Origin: Microbacterium rhizosphaerae
GTDB lineage: Bacteria; Actinomycetota; Actinomycetes; Actinomycetales; Microbacteriaceae
Assembly (NCBI RefSeq): GCF_034120055.1
Contig: NZ_CP139368.1
Coordinates: 2,108,001-2,172,000 of the forward strand
Length of the DNA: 64,000 nt
Reading direction: 5' to 3'
This document shows positions 1 to 8,910 of this stretch, piece by piece; positions within the stretch are counted from its first letter, which is position 1, and every line of letters begins with the position of its first letter. Both the position numbers and the translations under genes were made by a program. Below the pieces are notes generated by a model. It was not told the origin of the DNA and did not search any database. It was given only the letters and a program-made list of their open reading frames with translations.

Positions 1-285
1 AACCTGATCGGCATGGGCGTCGTCCCGCTGCAGTTCCCGGCCGGCGAGTCGGCCGACTCGCTGGGCCTGGACGGGACCGAGGTCGTCTCGATCAGCGGGC
101 TGTCCCAGCTCAACGAGGGCGCCACGCCCAAGACGGTGCACGTCGTCGCCGAGCCGAGCGAGTTCTCGCCCGAGGGCAAGGAGGTCGTCGAGTTCGACGC
201 CGTCGTCCGCATCGACACCCCCGGCGAGGCCGATTACTACCGCAACGGCGGCATCCTGCAGTACGTGCTGCGCCAGCTCGTCTGA
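1..285 (+). CDS. acn: Aconitate hydratase, C-terminal end (5' truncated by window)
   Basis: Only the last 94 residues are present, read in frame from base 1; the gene begins upstream of the window. The segment carries the typical end of the swivel domain of monomeric aconitase/IRP1-type enzymes: an [12 protein letters not shown] stretch, where substrate-contacting residues lie in the family, and the tail [20 protein letters not shown]. Aconitase isomerises citrate to isocitrate in the TCA cycle in the cytosol. The [4Fe-4S] cysteines lie upstream and cannot be seen. A strong stem-loop follows the stop codon, so the transcript probably ends here, separate from dxs. Confidence 0.95.
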   Translation, partial: NLIGMGVVPLQFPAGESADSLGLDGTEVVSISGLSQLNEGATPKTVHVVAEPSEFSPEGKEVVEFDAVVRIDTPGEADYYRNGGILQYVLRQLV

Positions 286-300
286 GCTCGGATGCGGCAG

Positions 301-338
301 AACGGGGCCGGCGGCGCGCACGCGCCGCCGGCCCCGTT
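301..338 (+). terminator. GC-rich stem-loop after aconitase
   Basis: A near-perfect inverted repeat with long arms (AACGGGGCCGGCGGCGCG and its complement) and a tiny loop starts 15 bases after the aconitase stop. It lacks a long U tract, as is common in high-GC actinobacteria. Confidence 0.85.
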
Positions 339-432
339 CTCTTCAGGGCGCGGGAGATCCGAGGGGCCTCACGGATCGCTGACAAAGCGCTCGGCGGGCC
401 TGGGGGATCTGCTCGCTCGAGACCGCCTCGCG

Positions 433-438
433 TAGACT
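433..438 (+). promoter_or_regulatory. -10 element (TAGACT) of a probably leaderless dxs transcript
   Basis: TAGACT fits the TANNNT consensus and is followed by exactly 6 bases and the dxs ATG, so the predicted transcription start falls on the A of the start codon. No separate Shine-Dalgarno is needed. This spacing recurs at many genes in the window. Confidence 0.5.
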
Positions 439-444
439 CGAGGG

Positions 445-2397
445 ATGAGCCTGCTCGAGACGATCACGGGTCCGAGAGACCTCGATGCACTCTCAGATGA
501 GCAGATGGACCTCCTCGCCGCCGAGATCCGGGACTTCCTCGTCGCCAACGTCGCGCGGACGGGCGGCCACCTCGGCCCCAACCTCGGCGTCGTCGAACTG
601 ACCCTCGCCATCCACCGCGTGTTCTCGTCGCCGCGCGATGCGGTCGTCTTCGACACGGGGCACCAGTCGTACGTGCACAAGCTGTTGACCGGCCGGCAGG
701 ACTTCTCGACGCTCCGGCAGACCGGCGGGCTCGCGGGCTACCCCCAGCGGGCCGAGTCGGTGCACGACATCGTGGAGTCCTCGCACGCGTCGAGCTCGCT
801 GTCGTGGGCGGACGGCATCTCCAAGGCGTTCGAGATGACAGGGCAATCGGACCGGCACGTCGTCGCCGTCGTGGGCGACGGCGCACTCACCGGCGGCATG
901 ACGTGGGAGGCGCTCAACAACATCTCCGACGACAACACGCGCAAGCTGATCATCGTCGTCAACGACAACGGACGCTCCTACGCGCCGACCATCGGCGGCA
1001 TGGCGCGGTTCCTGAACTCGGTGCGCACGAAGCAGACCTATCGCAACCTGCACCTGTCGAGCAGTCGCGCGTTCGAGCGGCTCGGCGACCCCGGCAAGGC
1101 CTTCTACAACGGTGTGCGCGGCGGCCTGCACGGGTTCCTCGCGCGATTCACGGACAATGAGGCTCTCTACTCGAACCTCGACATCAAGTACGTCGGGCCC
1201 GTCGACGGGCACGATGAGCACGCGATGGAGTCCGCGCTGCGGCAGGCGAAGAACTACGGGGCCCCTGTGATCGTGCACGCGATCACCGAGAAGGGGCGCG
1301 GCTACGAGCCCGCTCGCCAAGACGAGGCGGACCAGTTCCACGCGGTCGGGATCATCGACCCCGAGACCGGCGAGCCGCTGGAGAGCTCGTCGGCGCCATC
1401 GTGGACGTCGGTGTTCGCGGATGCTCTCGTCCGCGAGGCGGAGCGCGATCCGCGCCTCGTCGGCATCACCGCCGCGATGCTGCAGCCCACGGGCCTGCAC
1501 CGCATGGCCGAGCGCTTCCCCGACCGGGTCTTCGACGTCGGCATCGCGGAGCAGCACGCGGTCACCTCGGCCGCGGGCCTCGCGTTCGGGGGGCTGCATC
1601 CGGTCGTCGCGGTCTACGCCACCTTCATCAACCGCGCGTTCGATCAGGTGCTGATGGATGTCGCGCTCCACCGTGCGGGCGTGACCTTCGTGCTCGACCG
1701 GGCGGGTGTCACCGGCCCGGACGGGCCGAGCCACCACGGCGTGTGGGACCTCGCGATCCTGCAAGTCGTGCCCGGCATCCGCATCGCTGCTCCCCGGGAC
1801 GCAGAGCGCATCGTGGAGGAGCTCGCCGAGGCCGTCGTCGTGCAGGACGCCCCCACGGTGATCCGCTTCCCGAAGGGTGCCGTCGGCGCTGAGCTGACCG
1901 CTGTCCGCCGCACGGACGACGGCGTGGACGTCCTGCGCGAGGCCGATGTGAAGGACGTGCTGATCGTGACCGTCGGCCCCATGGCCGTCACGGGTCTCGC
2001 GGTCGCCGACCTCCTGGCCGCGCAGGGCATCGGCGCGACCGTGATCGATCCGCGGTGGGTGGTCCCCGTCGCCCGCAGCGTCGTCGAGATGTCGGCGGCC
2101 CACCGGCTCGTCGTCTCGATCGAAGACGGAGTGCGTGTCGGCGGGATCGGCACCCGCATCCGTCAGGACCTGCGTGAGGCGGGCGTCGACACCGCCGTCA
2201 CCGAGCTGGGACTGCCGGATGAATTCCTCGAGCATGGCGCTCGGGGCGACATCCTCGCGCGCGTCGGCCTGACGCCGCAGCAGATCGCCCGGGACGTCAC
2301 GGCCATGGTCTCCGGTGCGAAGCTGCCGTTCGCCCGCGGCGTGTCCGGAGACACGGGAGTGCTGCCCGTGGTCCGGCCGATCGAGCCCAGGAACTGA
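445..2397 (+). CDS. dxs: 1-deoxy-D-xylulose-5-phosphate synthase
   Basis: Condenses pyruvate and glyceraldehyde 3-phosphate to DXP, the entry step of the MEP isoprenoid pathway; it needs thiamine diphosphate and Mg2+. The 650-residue protein has the family's full length. Visible landmarks are GHLGPNLG near residue 41, DTGHQSYVHK near 70, the TPP-binding GDGALTGG...NN motif near 145-160, and the transketolase-like pyrimidine-binding part with VGIAEQHAVTSAAG and DRAGVTGPDGPSHHG. The ATG is chosen because it follows a well-placed -10 element and gives the standard N-terminus. It is transcribed alone; a convergent terminator follows. Confidence 0.98.
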   Translation: MSLLETITGPRDLDALSDEQMDLLAAEIRDFLVANVARTGGHLGPNLGVVELTLAIHRVFSSPRDAVVFDTGHQSYVHKLLTGRQDFSTLRQTGGLAGYPQRAESVHDIVESSHASSSLSWADGISKAFEMTGQSDRHVVAVVGDGALTGGMTWEALNNISDDNTRKLIIVVNDNGRSYAPTIGGMARFLNSVRTKQTYRNLHLSSSRAFERLGDPGKAFYNGVRGGLHGFLARFTDNEALYSNLDIKYVGPVDGHDEHAMESALRQAKNYGAPVIVHAITEKGRGYEPARQDEADQFHAVGIIDPETGEPLESSSAPSWTSVFADALVREAERDPRLVGITAAMLQPTGLHRMAERFPDRVFDVGIAEQHAVTSAAGLAFGGLHPVVAVYATFINRAFDQVLMDVALHRAGVTFVLDRAGVTGPDGPSHHGVWDLAILQVVPGIRIAAPRDAERIVEELAEAVVVQDAPTVIRFPKGAVGAELTAVRRTDDGVDVLREADVKDVLIVTVGPMAVTGLAVADLLAAQGIGATVIDPRWVVPVARSVVEMSAAHRLVVSIEDGVRVGGIGTRIRQDLREAGVDTAVTELGLPDEFLEHGARGDILARVGLTPQQIARDVTAMVSGAKLPFARGVSGDTGVLPVVRPIEPRN

Positions 2398-2401
2398 GTC
2401 C

Positions 2402-2444
2402 ACGACGAAGGGCGGCTCCCGGTGGGGGAGCCGCCCTTCGTCGT
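2402..2444. terminator. Bidirectional terminator between dxs and the fad operon
   Basis: A 19 bp inverted repeat (ACGACGAAGGGCGGCTCCC and its complement) around a 4-5 base loop lies between convergent genes. The arm ends are A/T-containing on both sides, so it could serve both directions. Confidence 0.85.
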
Positions 2445-2452
2445 TCCGTGGA

Positions 2453-4615
2453 TCAGCCGTTCGCGATGCCGCGGATCACGGGGTGGTGGAAAGTGTCGCC
2501 GAAGACGCGCTCCGACGCGCCCTCGCGGTCGAGGTAGGGCGATGCCCCGCCGTCGATGAAGGGCCAGCCTGCGCCGAGGATGAGGCAGAGGTCGATGTCC
2601 TCGACCTCGGGGACGACGTCCTCGTCGAGCATGAGCTTGATCTCGTGCGCGAGTCCGTCCTGCACGCGCCGGAGGATCTCCGCTTCGGATGCGGCGTCCG
2701 AGCCGACGGCGCCCTTGAGCGTCTTCTCCGCCGCCTTCGACCAGCCGCTGACGCGGCCGCTCTTGTCCTTCTCGACGACCTCCGGCAGCTCGGCGAGCGC
2801 GTGGAAGTTCTCGTTGGCGTAGAAGCGGTCCGGGAATGCGTGCGCCATCGTGTCCTGGACGTGCGCCGCGACCTTCCAGCCGACGAGGTCGATGAGCTGG
2901 AAGGGCGTCATGGGCAGCCCGAGTGGTGCGAACGCCTTCTCGACCGTGAGGAGCGGAGTGCCCTCGTAGACCGCACGCGCGGCCTCGCCCATGACCTTCG
3001 CGAGCAGACGGTTCACGACGAAGCCGGGCGCGTCGGCGGTGAGCACCGCGTTCTTGCCGAGGCCCTTCGCCACGACGAACGCGGTCGAGAGGGCCGCATC
3101 CGTCGTCGTCGGCGCCTTCACGATCTCGATGAGGGGCATGACCGCCACCGGGTTGAAGAAATGGAAGCCGACGAGCCGCTCGGGGTGCGTGAGCTTCGCG
3201 CCGATCTCTTCGACCGACAGCGACGACGTGTTCGTCGCGAGGATCGCGTCCTCGGCGATGATCGGCTCGATCTCGGCGAACACCTGCTGCTTGACACCGA
3301 CCTCCTCGAAGACGGCCTCGATGACGAAGTCGCAGTCCGCGTACTCGCTCTTGTCGGTCGTGCCGTGGATGAGCGCGCGCAGCCTGTTCGCCGCGTCGCC
3401 GTCGAGGCGACCCTTGGCCTCGAGCTTGGCGATCTCGTCGTGGATGTAGGCCACGCCCTTGTCGACGCGCGCCTGGTCGAGGTCGGTGATCAGCACCGGC
3501 ACCTGCAGCTTGCGCACGAACAGCAGCGCGAACTGGCTGGCCATGAGGCCGGCGCCGATGATGCCGACCTTCGTCACGGTCTTCGCGAGCGTCTTGTCGG
3601 GGGCGCCGACCGGACGCTTCGCGCGCTTCTGCACGAGATCGAACGCGTACATGGATGCGGCGAACTGGTCGCCGGTCACGAGGTCGGCCAGGGCGTCGTC
3701 CTCCCGGGCGAAACCCTCCGCCTTCGTGCCGCCCTTCGCCTTGTCGAGCAGCTCGAGGGCGGCGTACGGCGAACGGGGAACGGTCCCGATGCGGCTCTCG
3801 AGCATGCCGCGGGCCATCTTGATGGCGATCGGCCATTTGGTGAGGCGTTCGAGCTTGCCCGGCTCGTTCTTGCGCTCGACCTTCAGGGTGCCGGTGAGCA
3901 CCTTGTCGGCCCACAGAAGCGAGTCCTCGAGGTAGTTCGCCGGCGGGAAGATCGCGTCGAAGATGCCGTAGTCGAACGCCTGCCGGGGTTTCAGCATGCG
4001 GTTCTGCTTCAGCGGGTTCGAGATGACGACCTCGAGGGCGTTCTCGATCCCGATGAGGTTCGGCAGCAGGTAGGCGCCACCCCAGCCGGGGATGATGCCG
4101 AGGAAGACCTCCGGCAGCGCGATCGCGGCGGCCGAGGCATCCACGGTCCGATACGTCGAGTTGAGCGCGATCTCGAGGCCGCCGCCGAGTGCGAGCCCGT
4201 TGACGAAGGCGAACGAGGGGACACCCAGCTCCGACAGCGAGCCGAGGACCTTGTGCCCGAGCTGCGCGACGAGCTTGGCGTTCTCCTTCGACCCCACACG
4301 CGAGATGTCGCTGAGGTCGGCGCCCGCGGCGAGGATGTACTGCTTGCCGGTGATGCCGACGGCCTGGATCTCACCCGCCGCCACGCGGGCCTTGAGCCCT
4401 GCGAGGGTCTCGCCCAGCCGGGTCATGGTGGCCGGGCCCAGCGTGTTCGGCCGCGTGTGATCGCGGCCGTTGTCGAGCGTGATCAGCGCGAGCACCTTGC
4501 CCGAGGGCAGCCGGATGTCGCGGACGGTGGAGTTCGTGATCACCTCACCGTCGGTGAGGGCCTGGATAGGCGAGAAGTCGATCTGCGCGTACTGATCAGA
4601 AGCGGTGTTCGTCAT
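2453..4615 (-). CDS. fadB: Multifunctional fatty-acid oxidation protein (enoyl-CoA hydratase / 3-hydroxyacyl-CoA dehydrogenase)
   Basis: Beta-oxidation protein hydrating enoyl-CoA and oxidising 3-hydroxyacyl-CoA with NAD+. The 720-residue protein has an N-terminal crotonase domain (oxyanion-hole segments AAGADLSDIS and ALGGGLEIAL, then PEVFLGIIPGWGG). From about residue 345 there is a Rossmann NAD-binding domain (KVGIIGAGLMASQ) with the dehydrogenase signature HFFNPVAVMPLIEI. The glycine usual after GAGLM is an alanine, a mild deviation. The ATG giving MTNTASDQYAQ is used; an upstream in-frame extension would run into the thiolase gene. It lies 11 bases downstream of the thiolase, so the two form an operon and probably a trifunctional-type complex. 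Confidence 0.93.
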   Translation of the reverse strand: MTNTASDQYAQIDFSPIQALTDGEVITNSTVRDIRLPSGKVLALITLDNGRDHTRPNTLGPATMTRLGETLAGLKARVAAGEIQAVGITGKQYILAAGADLSDISRVGSKENAKLVAQLGHKVLGSLSELGVPSFAFVNGLALGGGLEIALNSTYRTVDASAAAIALPEVFLGIIPGWGGAYLLPNLIGIENALEVVISNPLKQNRMLKPRQAFDYGIFDAIFPPANYLEDSLLWADKVLTGTLKVERKNEPGKLERLTKWPIAIKMARGMLESRIGTVPRSPYAALELLDKAKGGTKAEGFAREDDALADLVTGDQFAASMYAFDLVQKRAKRPVGAPDKTLAKTVTKVGIIGAGLMASQFALLFVRKLQVPVLITDLDQARVDKGVAYIHDEIAKLEAKGRLDGDAANRLRALIHGTTDKSEYADCDFVIEAVFEEVGVKQQVFAEIEPIIAEDAILATNTSSLSVEEIGAKLTHPERLVGFHFFNPVAVMPLIEIVKAPTTTDAALSTAFVVAKGLGKNAVLTADAPGFVVNRLLAKVMGEAARAVYEGTPLLTVEKAFAPLGLPMTPFQLIDLVGWKVAAHVQDTMAHAFPDRFYANENFHALAELPEVVEKDKSGRVSGWSKAAEKTLKGAVGSDAASEAEILRRVQDGLAHEIKLMLDEDVVPEVEDIDLCLILGAGWPFIDGGASPYLDREGASERVFGDTFHHPVIRGIANG

Positions 4616-4626
4616 CCTTGCTTTCC

Positions 4627-5832
4627 CTACTTCTTCCGCTTGCCGTTGTAGTGCGGGTTCTCCCAGATGACCGAGCCGCCCTGGCCGAGGCCGACGCACA
4701 TGGCGGTCAAGCCGTAGCGGACATCCGGGCGCTCGGCGAACTGGGCCGCGAGCTGGATCATGAGGCGCACGCCGGACGCGGCGAGCGGGTGGCCGATGGC
4801 GATCGCGCCACCCCACTGGTTGACGCGCGGATCGTCGTCGGCGATGCCGAAGTGGTCGAGCAGCGAGATCACCTGGATGGCGAAGGCCTCGTTCAGCTCG
4901 AACAGCCCGATGTCGTCGATCGTCAGGCCGGCCTTCTTCAGAGCCTTCTCAGTCGAGGGGATCGGGCCGATGCCCATGATCTCGGGCTGGACGCCGGCGA
5001 ACGCGAAGGAGACGAGACGCATCTTCGGCTGGAGGCCGAGCTCCTTGACCGCCGTGCCGCCGGCCAGCAGGCCCATCGTGGCACCGTCGGTCAGCGGGGA
5101 GGACGTGCCCGCCGTCACCCGGCCGTGCGGGCGGAAGGGGGTCTTCAGCGCGGCGAGGCCTTCCATCGTGGTCTCGGGTCGGCGCCCTTCGTCCTCGGTG
5201 GCGAGGCCCCAGGCGCCGTCGGCATCCTTGATGGCGACGGGCACGAGGTCGGGCTGGATCTTGCCGGCGTCGTACGCCGCCTGCGCCTTCTGCTGGCTGA
5301 GCATGCCGTAACGGTCGGCGCGCTCCTTCGTGAGCTGCGGGAATCGGTCATGGATGCGCTCGGCGGTGACGCCCATGTTCAGAGCACCGGGGTCGACCAT
5401 GCGCTCGGCGACGAATCGCGGGTTCGGGTCGGCGTTGGAGCCGATGGGGTGACGACCCATGTGCTCGACGCCGCCGGCGAGGGCGAGGTCGTACATACCC
5501 ACGCCGATCGAACCCGCCATCGTGGTCACGCTCGTCATCGCACCCGCGCACATGCGGTCGATGGCGAAGCCGGGCACCGTCATCGGCAGGCCGGCGAGGA
5601 TCGCCGCGGAGCGACCCAGGGTGAGACCCTGGTCGCCCGTCTGCGACGTCGCGGCGATCGCCACGTCGTCGATGCGCTCGCCCGGGACGTTCGGGTTGCG
5701 CTCCATGAGCCCGATGATCGACTTGACGACGAGGTCGTCAGCGCGGGTGTTCCAGTACATGCCCTTCTCGCCGGCGCGCCCGAAGGGCGTGCGCATTCCA
5801 TCGACGAAGAAGACGTCCGAAATCTCGGCCAC
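4627..5832 (-). CDS. fadA: Acetyl-CoA acyltransferase (3-ketoacyl-CoA thiolase)
   Basis: Performs the thiolytic cleavage that ends each beta-oxidation round. The 401-residue protein has the complete thiolase triad in standard context: nucleophile Cys95 in IDRMCAGAM, His348 in AIAIGHPLAASG and Cys379 in TAMCVGLGQGG. The GTG start follows a clear GGAGG ribosome site 5-9 bases upstream. It is the first gene of the two-gene operon with the FadB-type protein. TAGGCT and TAGCTT segments in the 70 bp upstream are possible -10 elements. A biosynthetic acetoacetyl-CoA thiolase cannot be formally excluded, but the neighbour argues for degradation. Confidence 0.94.
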   Translation of the reverse strand: MAEISDVFFVDGMRTPFGRAGEKGMYWNTRADDLVVKSIIGLMERNPNVPGERIDDVAIAATSQTGDQGLTLGRSAAILAGLPMTVPGFAIDRMCAGAMTSVTTMAGSIGVGMYDLALAGGVEHMGRHPIGSNADPNPRFVAERMVDPGALNMGVTAERIHDRFPQLTKERADRYGMLSQQKAQAAYDAGKIQPDLVPVAIKDADGAWGLATEDEGRRPETTMEGLAALKTPFRPHGRVTAGTSSPLTDGATMGLLAGGTAVKELGLQPKMRLVSFAFAGVQPEIMGIGPIPSTEKALKKAGLTIDDIGLFELNEAFAIQVISLLDHFGIADDDPRVNQWGGAIAIGHPLAASGVRLMIQLAAQFAERPDVRYGLTAMCVGLGQGGSVIWENPHYNGKRKK

Positions 5833-5904
5833 TCTGCCTCCAAAGCTAGGGGTGAGCCCAGCCTAGGAGTGCGCTCCGACCGCCCGGAATCGGTTGGATC
5901 GAAC

Positions 5905-7101
5905 CTACGAAGCGGTTTCCGTCGCCTCGTCAAGGCCGTGCACGGAATCCACAAAGGCATCGGCGATCAGCTGTGCAGTCTGCGCAATCTGCCAGTCGCG
6001 CGCACCGAGGTCGGCGAGCTCGCGCCCGATCGAGTCCGCATCCATCGGATCCGGCGGGTGCCAGGCGACGCGACGCAGGAGCTCCGGAGTGAGGAGATTC
6101 TCGGTCGGCATGTTCAGCTCGGCTGCGCGCTGCTCGACGAGCGGTCGTGCGGCCTTCAGCCGCGCATCGGCGGCGGGATTGCGGTCCACCCACGCGCGCG
6201 GCGGCGGGGGAGAGTCGCTCGGCACGCGCTCGACCGGAAGGTCGGTGGCGGCGCGGCCCTCCTCGATCGCTGTCCACCATCGGTCGAGCTGTGTGCGGGA
6301 GGCGCGGCCGTTGAATTCCTTGACCGCCGCGAGGTCGCGCTTCGTCGCGGGCTCGGCGCGGATCGCTGCCACCAGCGCGCGGTCGGGCACGAGACGGCCG
6401 GGTGCGATGTCCTGCTCGCGCGCGTACTCCTCTCGCGCGAGCCAGAGCGCGCGTGCGACGGCCAGATTCCGGCGCCCCCGCACGGTGTGCAGCCCGCTCA
6501 GGCGCCGCCATGGGTCGCCGCGCGGCGGCTTCGGAACGCGCGAGAGCACCGCGGCGAACTCCTCACCCGCCGCGAGCGTCTTGCCCTGTTCGACGAGTTC
6601 GAGCTGGAGCGCATCCCGGACATCCACGAGGTACTCGACATCCAGGGCCGCGTACTCGAGCCAGCTCTGCGGCAGCGGTCGCGTCGACCAGTCGGACGCG
6701 GAGTGCTCCTTCGCCAGCGTGATGCCGAGGGTGTCCTCGACGACGGCGCCCAGTCCGACCCGCGCGTGACCGAGGAGGCGGGACGCGAGCTCGGTGTCGA
6801 AGATGGCTGCGGGCTCCAGGCCCAGCTCGCGCAGCGAGGGGAGATCCTGGCTCGCCGCATGCAGAACCCATTCCTCGGCGCCGATGGCGTCCGCGAGGGG
6901 GGCGAAGTCGCCGATCGCCGGCGGATCGAACAGGAAGACGCCGGCGCCACGGCGGAACACCTGGATCAGGTACGCGCGCTGCGAGTACCGGAAACCGGAT
7001 GCGCGCTCCACGTCGACGGCCACCGGACCCGCTCCGTCCGCAAGGCGCGCCGAGGCATCGCGGAGGCCCGCGCCATCCACGATCACGTCGTACTCAGCCA
7101 C
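5905..7101 (-). CDS. rnd: Ribonuclease D family 3'-5' exonuclease with HRDC domain
   Basis: A DEDDy exonuclease expected to trim tRNA and other small RNA 3' ends. Of 398 residues, the N-terminal half is the DnaQ-like nuclease: PVAVDVERASGFRY supplies the D-x-E, HAASQDLPSL the second Asp, and YAALDVEYLVD the Y-x3-D. An HRDC nucleic-acid-binding domain follows (LVPDRALVAAIRAEPATKRDLAAVKEF), then a second HRDC-like helical part. The GTG start giving VAEYDVIVDG is chosen because it overlaps the end of the DUF3000 gene by 8 bases, implying translational coupling; the upstream open frame is arginine-rich noise antisense to real coding. The DUF3000-RNase D pair is conserved in actinobacteria. Confidence 0.92.
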   Translation of the reverse strand: MAEYDVIVDGAGLRDASARLADGAGPVAVDVERASGFRYSQRAYLIQVFRRGAGVFLFDPPAIGDFAPLADAIGAEEWVLHAASQDLPSLRELGLEPAAIFDTELASRLLGHARVGLGAVVEDTLGITLAKEHSASDWSTRPLPQSWLEYAALDVEYLVDVRDALQLELVEQGKTLAAGEEFAAVLSRVPKPPRGDPWRRLSGLHTVRGRRNLAVARALWLAREEYAREQDIAPGRLVPDRALVAAIRAEPATKRDLAAVKEFNGRASRTQLDRWWTAIEEGRAATDLPVERVPSDSPPPPRAWVDRNPAADARLKAARPLVEQRAAELNMPTENLLTPELLRRVAWHPPDPMDADSIGRELADLGARDWQIAQTAQLIADAFVDSVHGLDEATETAS

Positions 7102-7675
7102 GCGACCCCCGTGCGCCGAACACCTCGATGCCCTCCGATCCGGGCGGCAGCCCTGCAAGCATGCACACGAACTCCGCCCAGGCTTCCACATGCGCCGTGA
7201 TGCCGCCATCCGGCGACCACGAGGCGCGCACCTCGATCTGCGAGCCGTCGCCCTCGTGGGCCAGCGAGCCGAACCCCTTCGAGATGGTCTTGGTCGCCGT
7301 ACCCGCCGCGGCGTGGAACTGCGCACCGTGTGCGTTCAGGGCGTCCATGAGCCAGGACCACGCCACGTCGGCGAGGATCGGATCCACGCCGATCTCGGGC
7401 TCGAGCGGCGCCTGCGCGAGACAGACGATGCGCCATGCGCCGTCCCAGGCATCCGGCTCCTCGGGATCGTGGAGCAGGATGAACCGACCGGTGCCGAAGG
7501 GGGAGTCGCCGTCGCCATCGGGACGCACGTCGCCCGCGAGCGCGATGGCGTTCGGCGCGAGTCCCGCGGGGGCCGGGATCTCTCTGACGGCGAGGTCGGC
7601 GCGCCACACCGCAGCCCGCACCTCTGCCTCGGCCCGGGCGAACGATGCCGCGCCAGGCGGACGGCGGTCACTCAC
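7094..7675 (-). CDS. DUF3000 family protein
   Basis: A 193-residue protein of the actinobacterial DUF3000 family, function unknown, regularly encoded just before RNase D. Recognisable parts are RFILLHDPEEPDAWDGAWRIV, ADVAWSWLMDAL and the C-terminal AEFVCMLAGLPPGSEGIEVF. No signal peptide or membrane segment is seen. GTG at 7675 is preferred over GTG at 7681 because a TAGTCT -10 element lies exactly 6 bases upstream on the minus strand, predicting a leaderless mRNA. It overlaps the RNase D start, so an RNA-processing partnership is plausible but unproven. Confidence 0.85.
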   Translation of the reverse strand: MSDRRPPGAASFARAEAEVRAAVWRADLAVREIPAPAGLAPNAIALAGDVRPDGDGDSPFGTGRFILLHDPEEPDAWDGAWRIVCLAQAPLEPEIGVDPILADVAWSWLMDALNAHGAQFHAAAGTATKTISKGFGSLAHEGDGSQIEVRASWSPDGGITAHVEAWAEFVCMLAGLPPGSEGIEVFGARGSRG

Positions 7676-7681
7676 GTCCAC

Positions 7682-7691
7682 AGACTAGAGT
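7682..7691. promoter_or_regulatory. Back-to-back overlapping -10 elements of two divergent genes
   Basis: On the minus strand TAGTCT (7687-7682) is 6 bases from the DUF3000 GTG. On the plus strand TAGAGT (7686-7691) is 9 bases from the hydrolase ATG. The two hexamers overlap by two bases, so the polymerases should compete for this site. Confidence 0.45.
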
Positions 7692-7700
7692 TAACCGCCT

Positions 7701-8909
7701 ATGAAGCCCTCCAGGCGCGCCGCGGCGCGCGACGCCGTCGCCCCCGGCTTCGTCGCCGGAATCCGCGTCGCGCTGACCCTTCTGAGCACGGCACTGGGCG
7801 TGGTGCTCGGAGCCTTCACCCTCGTATCCCTCAAGGTCGCCCGCGACGTCGTCACCCCCGCGCCGCGCAGGGCCGACACGAAGATCGTCAACCTGGACGT
7901 GGCCGCGCAGACCATCACGCTCTCGCGCACCCCGGACACCGAGCTGCCGGGCCGATACGGCCTCTTCACGAGCGGCACGGAGAGCTACGTGAAGCTCGGC
8001 TCCGTGCTCTCGCAGGACGCGACGACGGTCAAGCGGAAGCTGCTGACGCAGGTGGATGCGCACTCGCGCCTCGGTGCGGACGCGGCCTTCAGCGGCTGGT
8101 ATTACGACCGCCCCGAGCAGCTGCACCTCCCATACTCGTCCGAGCTCATCGGCTCCGGCGTCGGCCCCTGTCCGGCGTGGCTGTTCCCGGCGGGGGACGG
8201 CGACACCTGGGTCGTGCAGGTGCACGGCCGTGGCGCGACCCGTGCGGAGTGCCTTCGCGCCGTGCCCGTGTTCCACGGCTCGGGGATCACGACGCTCGTC
8301 GTCTCCTACCGCAACGACGGGGAGGCGCCGCGCAGCCGCACCGGCACCTACACGCTCGGTGCCACCGAGTGGCGGGACGTGGATGCCGCGGTCGGCTTCG
8401 CCCGCCGCCACGGGGCGAAGCGCGTCATCCTCATGGGCTGGTCGATGGGCGGTGCGATCTCCCTCCAGGTCGCCCTCGGCTCTGCGCACCGCGACCTCGT
8501 CGCGGGCGTCATCCTCGAATCGCCCGTCGTCGACTGGCGGGTGGTGCTGGACTACCAGGCTCGGCTCAACCACATCCCGAACTCCGTCGCAGGAATCGCC
8601 ATCGGCGCGCTGAAGACGTCGTGGGCGACGCCCCTCACTCGGACGGGAGGCCCCATCCCGTTCGACCGGCTCGACGTGGTGGCGCGCGCGGAGGAGCTGC
8701 GGCATCCCATCCTGATCCTGCACAGCGACGACGACGGCTTCGTGCCGTCGGATGCGTCGCACCGCCTCGCGGAGGCTCGCCCCGACCTCGTCGAGCTCGA
8801 CTCGTTCGACGTCGCTCGCCACACGAAGCTCTGGAACTACGACCAGGACCGGTGGAGCGGCGCCATCACGTCGTGGCTGCGCCGCCACGAGCTCGCCCCG
8901 CAGGAGTGA
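7701..8909 (+). CDS. Membrane-anchored alpha/beta hydrolase
   Basis: A 402-residue protein with one N-terminal hydrophobic segment (about residues 20-47), so probably an anchored enzyme facing outside. The catalytic triad is readable: Ser248 in the nucleophile elbow GWSMGG, Asp343/344 in HSDDDGFVPSD and His374 in ARHTKLW. VQVHGRGATRAECLR probably forms the oxyanion region. It resembles the BEM46/YtxM-like group of prolyl-oligopeptidase-type hydrolases; the substrate is unknown. Codon use is notable: the only three GAT codons (against some 28 GAC) and the only CAT all lie within GGATGC/GCATCC hexamers. It converges tail to tail with sufE, separated by one base. Confidence 0.85.
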   Translation: MKPSRRAAARDAVAPGFVAGIRVALTLLSTALGVVLGAFTLVSLKVARDVVTPAPRRADTKIVNLDVAAQTITLSRTPDTELPGRYGLFTSGTESYVKLGSVLSQDATTVKRKLLTQVDAHSRLGADAAFSGWYYDRPEQLHLPYSSELIGSGVGPCPAWLFPAGDGDTWVVQVHGRGATRAECLRAVPVFHGSGITTLVVSYRNDGEAPRSRTGTYTLGATEWRDVDAAVGFARRHGAKRVILMGWSMGGAISLQVALGSAHRDLVAGVILESPVVDWRVVLDYQARLNHIPNSVAGIAIGALKTSWATPLTRTGGPIPFDRLDVVARAEELRHPILILHSDDDGFVPSDASHRLAEARPDLVELDSFDVARHTKLWNYDQDRWSGAITSWLRRHELAPQE

Positions 8910-8910
8910 C

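Noticed and set aside
2315..4651. Long plus-strand open frame (778 codons) opposite the fadB gene
   Set aside because: It is an antisense shadow of a clear, motif-complete multifunctional beta-oxidation protein; its translation is charged low-complexity sequence with no domain, typical of high-GC antisense frames.
4618..7200. Long plus-strand frame (860 codons) opposite thiolase and RNase D
   Set aside because: It crosses two well-supported minus-strand genes and their junction, and has no recognisable motif or promoter.
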